A stretch of DNA of 64,000 bases from Streptomyces sp. R28. Lineage in GTDB: Bacteria; Actinomycetota; Actinomycetes; Streptomycetales; Streptomycetaceae. Shown one piece after another: positions 8,519 through 15,717 of the stretch. The notes under the pieces are model-generated. The model saw only the letters and a program-made list of their open reading frames with translations, was not told the origin of the DNA and searched no databases. A program made the translations under genes and the position numbers. Each line of letters opens with the position of its first letter. Position 1 is the stretch's first letter. The stretch lies in the NCBI RefSeq assembly GCF_041052385.1, contig NZ_CP163439.1, forward strand, positions 4,391,001-4,455,000, in the 5' to 3' direction.

Positions 8519-10041
8519 GCCGCGCTCCCCCTCCAGATGTCCGTGAACCGGTCCAGCAGTGCCGCCGCCGCCGTCACATCATCGGTGAGCGGGCGGTCGG
8601 CCAGGTCGTCGTCGAGCACCGACTCGGCCAGCTCCAGTGCCCGGCCCACCGGAAGGTCCGGGTCGGGCCTGAGGCCGCGCAGCCGCAGCGCCCGTACGGC
8701 GGCGACGAGTTCACAGCCGACGACCAGACGGTACGCGCCGCACGCCCGCAGTGTCTGCCGTGCGGCGAGCGAGGCGAAGCTGGCCTGCTCCTCCACGCCC
8801 CGGGAGAGTACAGCGTGGCCGAGCGAGGCGGGGGCGGAGAAGGCGCGCAGGTCGCCGAGGGCGGCCGCGGCGGCGTACTCCAGGATCATCACGCCGGACG
8901 AGGCGGGCTCGTGGTCGGCGAGGAAGGGCTTCAGGCGGGTGTAGGCGGGCTCGTTCAGGGTGGACAGGCGGGATGTCGAGAGCCGGGCCACCTGGGTCAG
9001 CGCCAGCCGGAAGTGGTCCAGGGCGAGGGCGAGTTGGGCCTGGTAGAAGCCGCCGTGGTGGTAGGCGGCCATGTCCCCGGGGGAGATGAGGGGGTTCTCG
9101 GCGGCCGCGTTGATCTCCACCGCGAGCACCTCGTCCAGGGCGTCGGCCGCGTCGTGCGCGGGGCCGTGGACCTGGGGCAGGCAGCGGAAGCCGTACGGGT
9201 CCTGGATCCGGCCGAGCGGAGGGGTCGGCCGGTCCTCGGCGCCGATCAGCTCCCGCATCCGGCGGGCGACTTCGGCGCTGCCCCGGTGCGGGCGGGCGGC
9301 GTGCACGGGGGCGGCGTACGCCTCGTGGGAGCCGTCGACGGCGAGCAGCGACAGGGCGCCGACGACCTGGGTGGCGGCGACGAGGCCGCGCAGTTCGTGC
9401 AGGGCCAGGGCCGCCTGGCCGAGGGTGAGGGCGTTGCTGCTGATGAACGCGAGGGCGTCGTTGTTGTCGAGCGGCTGCGGCTCGGGGGCGCCGGACCCCC
9501 GCCACGGGTGCTCGCCCGCGAGCGCGAGGCCGGCCTGCGCGAGCGCCGCGAGGTCTCCGGTGCCGACCGAGCCGAACTCGTTCACGACCGGGTGGGCCCC
9601 GCTCTCCAGCGCCTCGCACAGGGCCGTGACGACGGTGGGGCGCAGGCCCGCGCCACCCGCGAGCAGTTGGTTGGCCCGTACGGCGAGCATGGCCCGCACC
9701 TGCCGGGCGGGCAGCTCCTCGCCGATGGCGCCCGCGTGGCTGCGCAGCAGGCGCAGGCCGTGTTCGGCGGCGGCGTCGGTGGGCACGTCCTCGTTCCGGT
9801 TGGCGCCCACGCCGGTGGAGCGGCCGTAGACGCGTCCGGTCGCGGCGATGAGGCGGGCGGCGTCCCAGGACTCCTCGGCGCGCTTCATCGCGTCGGTCGC
9901 GGGAACCGGGCGCGCGGCCCCGTTGGCGAGACGTACGACGTCCTCGACGCCGAGCCCGATCCCGTCGAGGACGACCAGGCCGGTGTGCACGGTGTGCACG
10001 GCGCCGGGGGCGTCCACGATCCGAGACGACATAGAGCTCAC
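8515..10041 (-). CDS. Histidine/aromatic ammonia-lyase-family protein lacking the MIO Ala-Ser-Gly triad
   Basis: A 508-residue protein with the HAL/PAL fold. It has VYGRSTGVGANRNE (substrate Tyr loop, ~71-84), FISSNALTLG (~200), and IQDPYGFRCLPQVHG (~279-293, with the Tyr and Arg of the active site). Family members carry Ala-Ser-Gly, which cyclises to the electrophilic MIO group. Here the loop reads NEFGSVGTGDLAAL (~154-167), one residue shorter and without ASG. The later EDHVS segment is also replaced (GVEEQASFAS). It is therefore unlikely to be a standard histidase. Beside a quaternary-amine importer it may eliminate trimethylamine from a histidine betaine, as ergothionase does. The GTG at 10041 has GAGG 5 bases upstream; an ATG at 10032 is the alternative. 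Function is inferred. Confidence 0.8.
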   Translation of the reverse strand: MSSMSSRIVDAPGAVHTVHTGLVVLDGIGLGVEDVVRLANGAARPVPATDAMKRAEESWDAARLIAATGRVYGRSTGVGANRNEDVPTDAAAEHGLRLLRSHAGAIGEELPARQVRAMLAVRANQLLAGGAGLRPTVVTALCEALESGAHPVVNEFGSVGTGDLAALAQAGLALAGEHPWRGSGAPEPQPLDNNDALAFISSNALTLGQAALALHELRGLVAATQVVGALSLLAVDGSHEAYAAPVHAARPHRGSAEVARRMRELIGAEDRPTPPLGRIQDPYGFRCLPQVHGPAHDAADALDEVLAVEINAAAENPLISPGDMAAYHHGGFYQAQLALALDHFRLALTQVARLSTSRLSTLNEPAYTRLKPFLADHEPASSGVMILEYAAAAALGDLRAFSAPASLGHAVLSRGVEEQASFASLAARQTLRACGAYRLVVGCELVAAVRALRLRGLRPDPDLPVGRALELAESVLDDDLADRPLTDDVTAAAALLDRFTDIWRGSAA

Positions 10042-10138
10042 ACACCCCTCAATCCGGGCAGCTTCAACCGCCTATTCAGACACCCAGAACTCTGCATGAC
10101 GTTATACAGCCAGGCAAGGGCATCTCATGATCCACTAG
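10000..10138. repeat. Copy 1 of the duplicated divergent promoter region
   Basis: Positions 10010-10033 (the lyase 5' end) match 10805-10828 at 23 of 24 bases. Positions 10072-10133 match 10913-10975 with about five substitutions and one indel. The copy ends in ATG ATC CAC TAG (10127-10138), a broken version of the ABC ATPase start (ATG ATC CAG). Relative to copy 2 it lacks about 46 bp, including the TTGACA hexamer. It is the living promoter for the lyase on the minus strand. Confidence 0.85.
10092..10109. promoter_or_regulatory. Candidate operator palindrome, copy 1
   Basis: CTGCATGACGTTATACAG is an 18-bp near-palindrome (14 of 18 positions symmetric) about 50 bp upstream of the lyase start. 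The same element with one change lies upstream of the ABC operon at 10933-10950. It is the best candidate binding site for the RpiR-type regulator encoded with the lyase. Confidence 0.5.
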
Positions 10139-10149
10139 GGTCGGGCGTC

Positions 10150-10761
10150 ATGACGTCACGGTTCCGCAGCGGCGAGGCCATCGTCCGGCGGGAGATCCTG
10201 GCCGGCCGCGAATGGCTGGTGTACCCGGTGCGGGTCGCGAGCGACGACGAGCGGGCGCTCGCCGTGTACCTGGCGCAGGGCACGCCGCTCACCTTCGGAC
10301 GCGGCGACTTCCGATGGGGCCCGCACCCCTGGATCGAGTTCGAGCACACATGGCAGTCCAGCGGGGTCCTGCAGCTGCAGCGCCCGGGGGACGGCTACGC
10401 CGTGTGGGGCCGATGGGAGGGCGGCGCCCTGTCGGAGTGGTACGTCAACTTCCAGGCGCCCCTCGTCCGCACGGAGCGCGGGTTCGACACGCTGGACCAC
10501 GAGCTGGACCTGATCATCCCCGGTGACGGCTCTCCGTACCGGTGGAAGGACGTCGAGCACTTCGAGGAGCAGGTGCGCACGGGCGGCTTCGACGCCGAGG
10601 AGGCGGACGCCGTCCGTGCGGCGGCGGCCTCCGTCGTGGATCTCATCGAGCGGGGCGCGTGCTGGTGGGAGCAGTGGCGCAACTGGCGGGCACCGGCCGA
10701 ATGGACCGTTCCGGCCCCCGTGGCCCTCGATGACGACCACGCCTCGCCGGGCGCCCGCTGA
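10150..10761 (+). CDS. DUF402-family protein (putative nucleotidase/phosphatase)
   Basis: A 203-residue DUF402 protein; the family includes actinobacterial and staphylococcal nucleoside di/triphosphate phosphatases. Visible family features are the Trp/Tyr-rich core WYVNFQAPLVRTERGFDTLDHELDLIIPG, followed by WKDVEHFEEQVRTGGF, whose acidic residues bind metal in characterised members. The start ATG is 11 bases after the dead ATG-TAG of the promoter copy. No strong ribosome site is visible. The gene sits exactly between the two copies of the duplicated promoter, so it looks like a later insertion. Confidence 0.8.
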   Translation: MTSRFRSGEAIVRREILAGREWLVYPVRVASDDERALAVYLAQGTPLTFGRGDFRWGPHPWIEFEHTWQSSGVLQLQRPGDGYAVWGRWEGGALSEWYVNFQAPLVRTERGFDTLDHELDLIIPGDGSPYRWKDVEHFEEQVRTGGFDAEEADAVRAAAASVVDLIERGACWWEQWRNWRAPAEWTVPAPVALDDDHASPGAR

Positions 10762-10795
10762 GCACTGCCGGCGAACTCGTCCGGCACCAGTGACG

Positions 10796-10976
10796 CGGCG
10801 CCATGCGTCCACGATCCGAGACGAGATAAGCCCCGAAAGCCCACTAATCCGGACAGCCGATCCTGCCCCCCGGTCATCCGTTACCGCGGATTAACAGCAG
10901 AGTATTGACAATCTATTCAGACACCGAGAACTCTGCATGAGGTTATACAGCCGGGCAGAGGACACCTCATGATCCA
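10796..10976. repeat. Copy 2 of the duplicated divergent promoter region
   Basis: This begins 34 bp after the DUF402 stop. The left part (10805-10828) is a dead remnant of the lyase 5' end: on the minus strand the start codon reads ATC instead of ATG, followed by codons for SSRIVDA. The middle has about 46 bp absent from copy 1, with TTGACA at 10905-10910. The right part carries the palindrome, an AGAGGA ribosome site and the live ATG of the ABC ATPase at 10969. Confidence 0.85.
10933..10950. promoter_or_regulatory. Candidate operator palindrome, copy 2
   Basis: CTGCATGAGGTTATACAG differs by one base from the element at 10092-10109 and lies 19 bases upstream of the ABC ATPase ATG. Being between the TTGACA hexamer and the start codon, it could be where a regulator blocks transcription of the importer. 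Confidence 0.5.
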
Positions 10977-12012
10977 GTTCGACGCGGTTCACAAGCGCTT
11001 CCCCAACGGCACGACAGCAGTCCACGACCTCTCCCTGGAGATGCCGGAGGGCGGCGTGACCGTCCTGGTCGGATCGTCCGGCTGCGGCAAGACGACCACC
11101 CTGCGGATGATCAACCGGATGGTCGAGCCGACCTCCGGCACCATCCGGGTCGGCGGCAAGGACGTCACCCGGCAGGACGCCGCCGAGCTGCGCCGCTCCA
11201 TCGGCTACGTCATCCAGCAGGCGGGCCTGTTCCCGCACCGCACGGTGCTCGACAACATCGCCACCGTGCCGCTGCTGCTCGGCTCCAGCCGCCGCAAGGC
11301 CCGCGCCCGGGCGGCGGAACTGCTGGAGACCGTCGGCCTCGCGGCCGACGCCGGCAAGCGCTACCCGCACCAGCTCTCCGGCGGCCAGCAGCAGCGCGTC
11401 GGCGTCGCCCGTGCGCTGGCCGCCGATCCGCCCGTACTGCTGATGGACGAGCCGTTCGGCGCGGTCGACCCCGTCGTGCGCACCCAGCTCCAGGACGAAC
11501 TGCTGCGCCTGCAGAAGGAGTTGAGCAAGACCATCGTCTTCGTCACGCACGACGTCGACGAGGCCGTACGGCTGGGCGACCAGATCGCGATCTTCCGCAC
11601 CGGCGGCCACCTGGTCCAGTGCGCCCCGCCCACCGAACTGCTCGCCCGCCCGGCCGACGACTTCGTGGCCGACTTCCTCGGCGCCGAGCGCGGCCTGAAG
11701 CTGCTGTCCCTGCGCACGCTCGCAGACCTCCCGCAGGGCCCGGCGCCGGAGGCCGGCGACTGGCGCCTCGTACTCGACGCGGCGAACAGGCCGCTGCACT
11801 GGGCGTCGACGGACACCAAGGACGCCGAACTCCCCGTACGACCACTCAAGGACACCGACTCGCTCCTGTCGGCCCTCGACGAGTCGATCGCCTCCCCCAC
11901 CGGCCTGATCGCCCGCGTCGACGCGGACGGTGTCCTCACCGGCGTCTCGTCCCGCGACGACATCCACAAGCACGCCGGACAGGCCCACACCGAGGCGCGG
12001 GTGGCCGCATGA
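10969..12012 (+). CDS. Quaternary-amine (OpuC/ProV-type) ABC transporter ATPase
   Basis: A 347-residue ATPase energising uptake of a betaine-like solute. It has Walker A GSSGCGKTT (~35), Q-loop GYVIQQAGLFPH, signature LSGGQQQRVG, Walker B VLLMDEPFGAVD and an intact H-loop VFVTHDVDEAV. The last ~110 residues form a CBS-like regulatory module (VLDAANRPLHW, then GLIARVDADGVLTGVSSRDD), as in OpuA/OpuC ATPases. The start ATG is preceded by AGAGGA. It overlaps the following permease by ATGA and is the first gene of a four-gene operon. Confidence 0.93.
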   Translation: MIQFDAVHKRFPNGTTAVHDLSLEMPEGGVTVLVGSSGCGKTTTLRMINRMVEPTSGTIRVGGKDVTRQDAAELRRSIGYVIQQAGLFPHRTVLDNIATVPLLLGSSRRKARARAAELLETVGLAADAGKRYPHQLSGGQQQRVGVARALAADPPVLLMDEPFGAVDPVVRTQLQDELLRLQKELSKTIVFVTHDVDEAVRLGDQIAIFRTGGHLVQCAPPTELLARPADDFVADFLGAERGLKLLSLRTLADLPQGPAPEAGDWRLVLDAANRPLHWASTDTKDAELPVRPLKDTDSLLSALDESIASPTGLIARVDADGVLTGVSSRDDIHKHAGQAHTEARVAA

Positions 12013-12650
12013 CCATCGACTGGTCGTGGATAGGCGACCACACCGACGACCTCACCACCCTGGCGATCTCCCACCTCCAGGCCGCGCTCACCGCCGTGTT
12101 CCTGGGCGTCCTGATCTCCCTCCCCCTCGCGGTGATCGCCCACCGGATCCGCTCCCTGCGCGGCTTCCTGCTCGGCCTCTCGAACGTCCTGTTCACCATC
12201 CCCTCGATCGCGATCTTCGTCCTGCTGCTCCCGGTCTCCGGCCTCACCCGCACCACGACCGTCATCGGCCTGACGGTCTACACGCTGGTCGTCCTGCTGC
12301 GGAACACCGTGGAGGGCCTCGACTCGGTCCCCGTGAAGGTGAAGGAGGCCGCGAAGGCGATGGGCACGCGCCCCCTGCGCACGCTCCTGACGGTCGAGTT
12401 CCCGCTCGCGCTCCCCGTGATCATGGCGGGCGTCCGGATCGCGACGGTCATGTCCATCTCGCTGGTCTCGGTCGCGACCTACATCGGCGACGGCGGCCTC
12501 GGCCAGCTCTTCACCGACGGCTTCCAGCGCAACTTCCCGACCCCGGTGATCGTCGGAGTGGTCCTCACCCTCCTGCTCGCGGTGGTCGCGGACGCGGCTC
12601 TGGTCGCCCTGCAGTACGTCCTGACCCCCTGGCGGAGGCGGCGAGCCTGA
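12009..12650 (+). CDS. OpuC/ProW-type ABC permease 1
   Basis: A 213-residue inner-membrane permease with about five to six helices. The EAA loop that docks the ATPase is visible as KEAAKAMGTRPLRTLLTVE near residue 115, followed by FPLALPVIMAGVRIA. The start overlaps the ATPase stop. A second, different permease gene follows two bases after this stop codon, so the channel is a heterodimer, as in OpuB/OpuC systems. Confidence 0.92.
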   Translation: MTIDWSWIGDHTDDLTTLAISHLQAALTAVFLGVLISLPLAVIAHRIRSLRGFLLGLSNVLFTIPSIAIFVLLLPVSGLTRTTTVIGLTVYTLVVLLRNTVEGLDSVPVKVKEAAKAMGTRPLRTLLTVEFPLALPVIMAGVRIATVMSISLVSVATYIGDGGLGQLFTDGFQRNFPTPVIVGVVLTLLLAVVADAALVALQYVLTPWRRRRA

Positions 12651-12651
12651 C

Positions 12652-13314
12652 ATGTACGAACTCTTCAGCAATCTCGGCGCCTGGCTGGTCAGCGGCGAGC
12701 AGTGGTCCGGCCCGGACGGCATCGGCCACCGCCTGGCCGAACACCTCCAGTACTCCCTCCTCGCCACGCTCATCGCGGCGGCGATCGGCCTCCCCCTCGG
12801 CCTGCTGATCGGCCACACGGGCAAGGGCGCCTTCCTCGCGATCAACCTCGCGTCCTTCGGCCGCGCCCTGCCGACCGTAGGCCTGGTCGTCCTGGTCTTC
12901 CTGGCCGGCGGACTGTCCATGCTCCCGGTCTACGTCGCCCTGGTCGCCCTCGCGGTCCCGGCGATCGTCACCAACACCTACGCCGGGATGACGGCCGTCG
13001 ACCCGGAGGTGAAGGACGCGGCGCGCGGACAGGGCATGCGCGGGTACCAGGTCCTGGTCCAGGTGGAACTCCCTCTCGCCCTCCCCCTGGTCATGACGGG
13101 CCTGCGCCTGGCACTGATCCAGGTCGTGGCCACCGCCACCATCGCCGCCTACGTCTCCTTCGGCGGCCTGGGCCGCTACGTCTTCGACGGCCTCGCCCAG
13201 CGCGACCTCGTGCAGGTGCTCGGCGGCGCGGTGCTGGTCGCCGTGGTCGCCGTGGCCCTGGACCTGGCCCTGTCCGGCCTCCAGCGCTTCCTCTTCCGCC
13301 ACCGCACTGCCTAG
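12652..13314 (+). CDS. OpuC/ProW-type ABC permease 2
   Basis: A 220-residue partner permease. The EAA-type loop reads VKDAARGQGMRGYQVLVQVE, then LPLALPLVMTGLRLALIQV. About five hydrophobic helices follow an amphipathic N-terminus. It lies 1 base after permease 1 and 10 bases before the binding protein. Together the three integral genes and the lipoprotein make a complete importer. Confidence 0.92.
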   Translation: MYELFSNLGAWLVSGEQWSGPDGIGHRLAEHLQYSLLATLIAAAIGLPLGLLIGHTGKGAFLAINLASFGRALPTVGLVVLVFLAGGLSMLPVYVALVALAVPAIVTNTYAGMTAVDPEVKDAARGQGMRGYQVLVQVELPLALPLVMTGLRLALIQVVATATIAAYVSFGGLGRYVFDGLAQRDLVQVLGGAVLVAVVAVALDLALSGLQRFLFRHRTA

Positions 13315-13324
13315 GGATCTTCCG

Positions 13325-14257
13325 ATGAACCGACGCACTCTCCTCGGCGGCCTCTTCGCAGCGGCCTCCGTCCCCGCGCTCGCCGCCTGCTCCAGCGGCA
13401 TCACGTCCCTGGACGGCCAGGGGGCCTCCTCCGGTGGCGGCGGCTCCAGCAAGGGCGGCATCACCATCGGCACCGCCAACTTCACCGAGAACCAGGTGCT
13501 CGGGTACCTGTACGCCGCCGTGCTGCAGGAGGCCGGCGTGAAGGTGAACGTCCGCCCCAACCTCGGCACCCGCGAGATCCTCATCCCCGCTCTCAGGGGC
13601 GGCGACATCGACCTGCTCCCCGAGTACCAGGGCGCCCTGTTGCACTACGTGGCTCCCAAGGCGAAGGCCACCGAGGAGGGCGAGATGCAGAACGCCCTCA
13701 CCATCGCCCTCCCGAGCGGCCTCCAGGTACTGCCGTACGGCATGGCCGAGGACTCCGACGCCTTCGTCGTCACCCGGGAGACGGCCGCGAAGTACGGCCT
13801 GACCTCCCTCGCCGACCTGAAGAAGCAGAACGGCAAGCTGGTCATCGGCGCGGCACCCGAGGTGAAGAAGCGGGAGGTGGGGGCGGTCGGCCTGAAGGAC
13901 GTGTACGGGGTGGAGTTCAAGGAGTTCAAGTCCCTCGACTCCTCCGGTCCGCTGGTCAAGGGCGCCCTGAAGAAAGGCGACGTGGACGTGGCCAACCTCT
14001 TCACCACGGACACCGACATCCAGGCCAACGACTGGGTGGTCCTGACCGACCCCAAGAACCTCATCCCCGGCCAGCACGTCGTCCCCCTCATCGCCGACCG
14101 CAAGGCCGACTCCACGGTCCGCAGGGCCCTCGCCCGCCTCGGCAACACCCTGACCACCGCCCAGCTCACCGAGCTGAACCGGCAGGTCGACAAGGACAAG
14201 AAGGACCCCGAGGACGTGGCGGACGCCTACGCGAAGGAGCACGGGCTGGTGAAGTGA
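13325..14257 (+). CDS. Quaternary-amine ABC transporter substrate-binding lipoprotein (OpuCC/ProX-like)
   Basis: A 310-residue exported lipoprotein. The signal peptide carries a twin arginine (MNRRTLLGGLF) and a lipobox ending LAAC, with Cys22 lipidated. A Gly/Ser linker follows, then the OpuC-type binding core: TIGTANFTENQVLGYLYA, LGTREILIPALRGGDIDLLPEY, and DVDVANLFTTDTDIQANDW. Such proteins bind trimethylammonium compounds (glycine betaine, choline, carnitine, ergothioneine) in an aromatic cage; I cannot tell the ligand from sequence. AGGG precedes the ATG. It is the last gene of the importer operon. Confidence 0.92.
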   Translation: MNRRTLLGGLFAAASVPALAACSSGITSLDGQGASSGGGGSSKGGITIGTANFTENQVLGYLYAAVLQEAGVKVNVRPNLGTREILIPALRGGDIDLLPEYQGALLHYVAPKAKATEEGEMQNALTIALPSGLQVLPYGMAEDSDAFVVTRETAAKYGLTSLADLKKQNGKLVIGAAPEVKKREVGAVGLKDVYGVEFKEFKSLDSSGPLVKGALKKGDVDVANLFTTDTDIQANDWVVLTDPKNLIPGQHVVPLIADRKADSTVRRALARLGNTLTTAQLTELNRQVDKDKKDPEDVADAYAKEHGLVK

Positions 14258-14338
14258 CGGCGCCCTGCCGTGCACCCCCGTCCCAACAGGGGGGCTAACC
14301 CCAGTGCGGGCCGCGTCCGCGCTGCCTACCGTGGGCGC

Positions 14339-14779
14339 ATGACCGGAATGGACGCGCGGGACACCGAGCTCAAGAAGGAACTCAACGCCACCCTGCAGGC
14401 CCGCAGGGAACTGGGCGACGAATACGAGTCCGCGCTGGTCGACTCGTTCCTGGAGAAGGTCGACCAGCGCATCGACGGAGCTGTCGAGCGCCGGCTGCGG
14501 CGGCAGCTGGCCGAGCAGCAGATGGTGGCGGCCCGGGGCGCCCGCTCGCCGAAGGCCACGGACTCCTTCGGCGAGCGCTTCGGCTTCGGCATCGTCTCGC
14601 TGGTCCTGGCGGTCCCACTGTCCGCGATCGGCGCCGCCATCGCCCACCTCCCCGGCCTGCTGGTCAGCTGGATCGGCATCGTCGGCGTCAACGTCGTGCA
14701 GGCGGCCCGCACCAACCCCGGTCTGTTCCGGGGCCGGCGCCACAGGTCGGCCAAGGACGAGGACCGCTGGGAGGACTGA
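14339..14779 (+). CDS. Small conserved membrane protein
   Basis: A 146-residue protein. The N-terminal half is a charged helical or coiled-coil region (ELKKELNATLQARRELGDEYESALVDSFLEKVDQRI, in parts), and the C-terminal half has two helices (FGIVSLVLAVPLSAIGAAIA and LPGLLVSWIGIVGVNVVQ). There is no ribosome site; TACCGT lies 6 bases upstream of the ATG, so the transcript may be leaderless. Function unknown. Confidence 0.75.
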   Translation: MTGMDARDTELKKELNATLQARRELGDEYESALVDSFLEKVDQRIDGAVERRLRRQLAEQQMVAARGARSPKATDSFGERFGFGIVSLVLAVPLSAIGAAIAHLPGLLVSWIGIVGVNVVQAARTNPGLFRGRRHRSAKDEDRWED

Positions 14780-14801
14780 GCCTCCCGACCGGCCGGGGCG
14801 C

Positions 14802-15566
14802 TCACACCTGCCGGGTCGGCAGCACCACGACCTGGCGCAGGTTCATGTGCCGGGGGCGGCTGGTGACGTAGGCGACGAGATCGGCGATCTCCCCGGCCGC
14901 CAGCGCACCCATCGCCTCGACCATCCCGCCGACCTGCTCCCGCAGACCGTCGTTGTCGATGTGCGAGGCGAGCTCGCTCTGGGTCAACCCCGGCTCGATG
15001 TTGGTGACCCGCACGTCCCGCGGCCCGAACTCGCCTCGTAGCAGCGCCGAGAGATGGGTGACCGCGGCCTTCGTCGCCCCGTACACGGCGTAGTTGGTGA
15101 AGCCGGTGACATGCGCGCCGATGGACGAGACGTTCACCAGGTCCGCGCTGCGGCCCTCGGCGGCGGCGCCCGTCAGGTCGTCGGCGAGGGCACCGATGAC
15201 GCGCAGGACACCCATGACATTGGTGTCGAGCATCCGCTGCCACTCGTCGACGCGTGCGTCCGCGATCGGGTTCGGCAGCATGACGCCGGCGTTGTTGACG
15301 ATCAGATCGACGGTCCCGTAGGCCTCGTGGATCCGCTCCACCGCGGCCGCCACGGACGCGTCGTCGGTGACGTCCGCGGCCACGGCCAGCGCCTGTCCGC
15401 CCTCGGCCCGGATCTTCTCGGTGATCGACTCCAGCCGCTCACCGCGCCGCGCGAGCAGCGCGACCTTCGCCCCCTGCGCGGCCAGCAGTACGGCGACGGC
15501 CTCGCCGATCCCGCTGGCGGCCCCGGTGACGACGGCGGTGCGTCCGGCCAGGTTCTCGTACGACAT
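14802..15566 (-). CDS. Short-chain dehydrogenase/reductase
   Basis: A 254-residue classical SDR. It has the cofactor motif TGAASGIG (~13-20), NNAG in LIVNNAGVMLP, catalytic Ser in NVSSIGAHV, and YxxxK in YAVYGATKAAV. The start ATG follows GGAGCACCTCC. It is divergent from an XRE regulator with an MmyB-type ligand domain, an arrangement very common in Streptomyces in which the regulator controls the SDR. Substrate unknown. Confidence 0.92.
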   Translation of the reverse strand: MSYENLAGRTAVVTGAASGIGEAVAVLLAAQGAKVALLARRGERLESITEKIRAEGGQALAVAADVTDDASVAAAVERIHEAYGTVDLIVNNAGVMLPNPIADARVDEWQRMLDTNVMGVLRVIGALADDLTGAAAEGRSADLVNVSSIGAHVTGFTNYAVYGATKAAVTHLSALLRGEFGPRDVRVTNIEPGLTQSELASHIDNDGLREQVGGMVEAMGALAAGEIADLVAYVTSRPRHMNLRQVVVLPTRQV

Positions 15567-15717
15567 GGAGGTGCTCCTCGGATGGGAAGTCGGCCGGGGC
15601 GTCTCCCCGGCCTCGTCCACCACCCTCGGCCGCCGGGGCCGCCGTACCCAGGGATGAGCTTTTCCTGGGTCTGCCAGTACCAGGTTCCGCGTCGACGGCT
15701 CCCCTACGATCGAACCC

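Noticed and set aside
8515..10041. Annotation of the lyase as a standard histidase (hutH)
   Set aside because: Fold agrees, but the MIO triad is missing and the neighbours are a betaine importer and RpiR rather than hut genes; the hut block is 6 kb away on the other side of unrelated genes.
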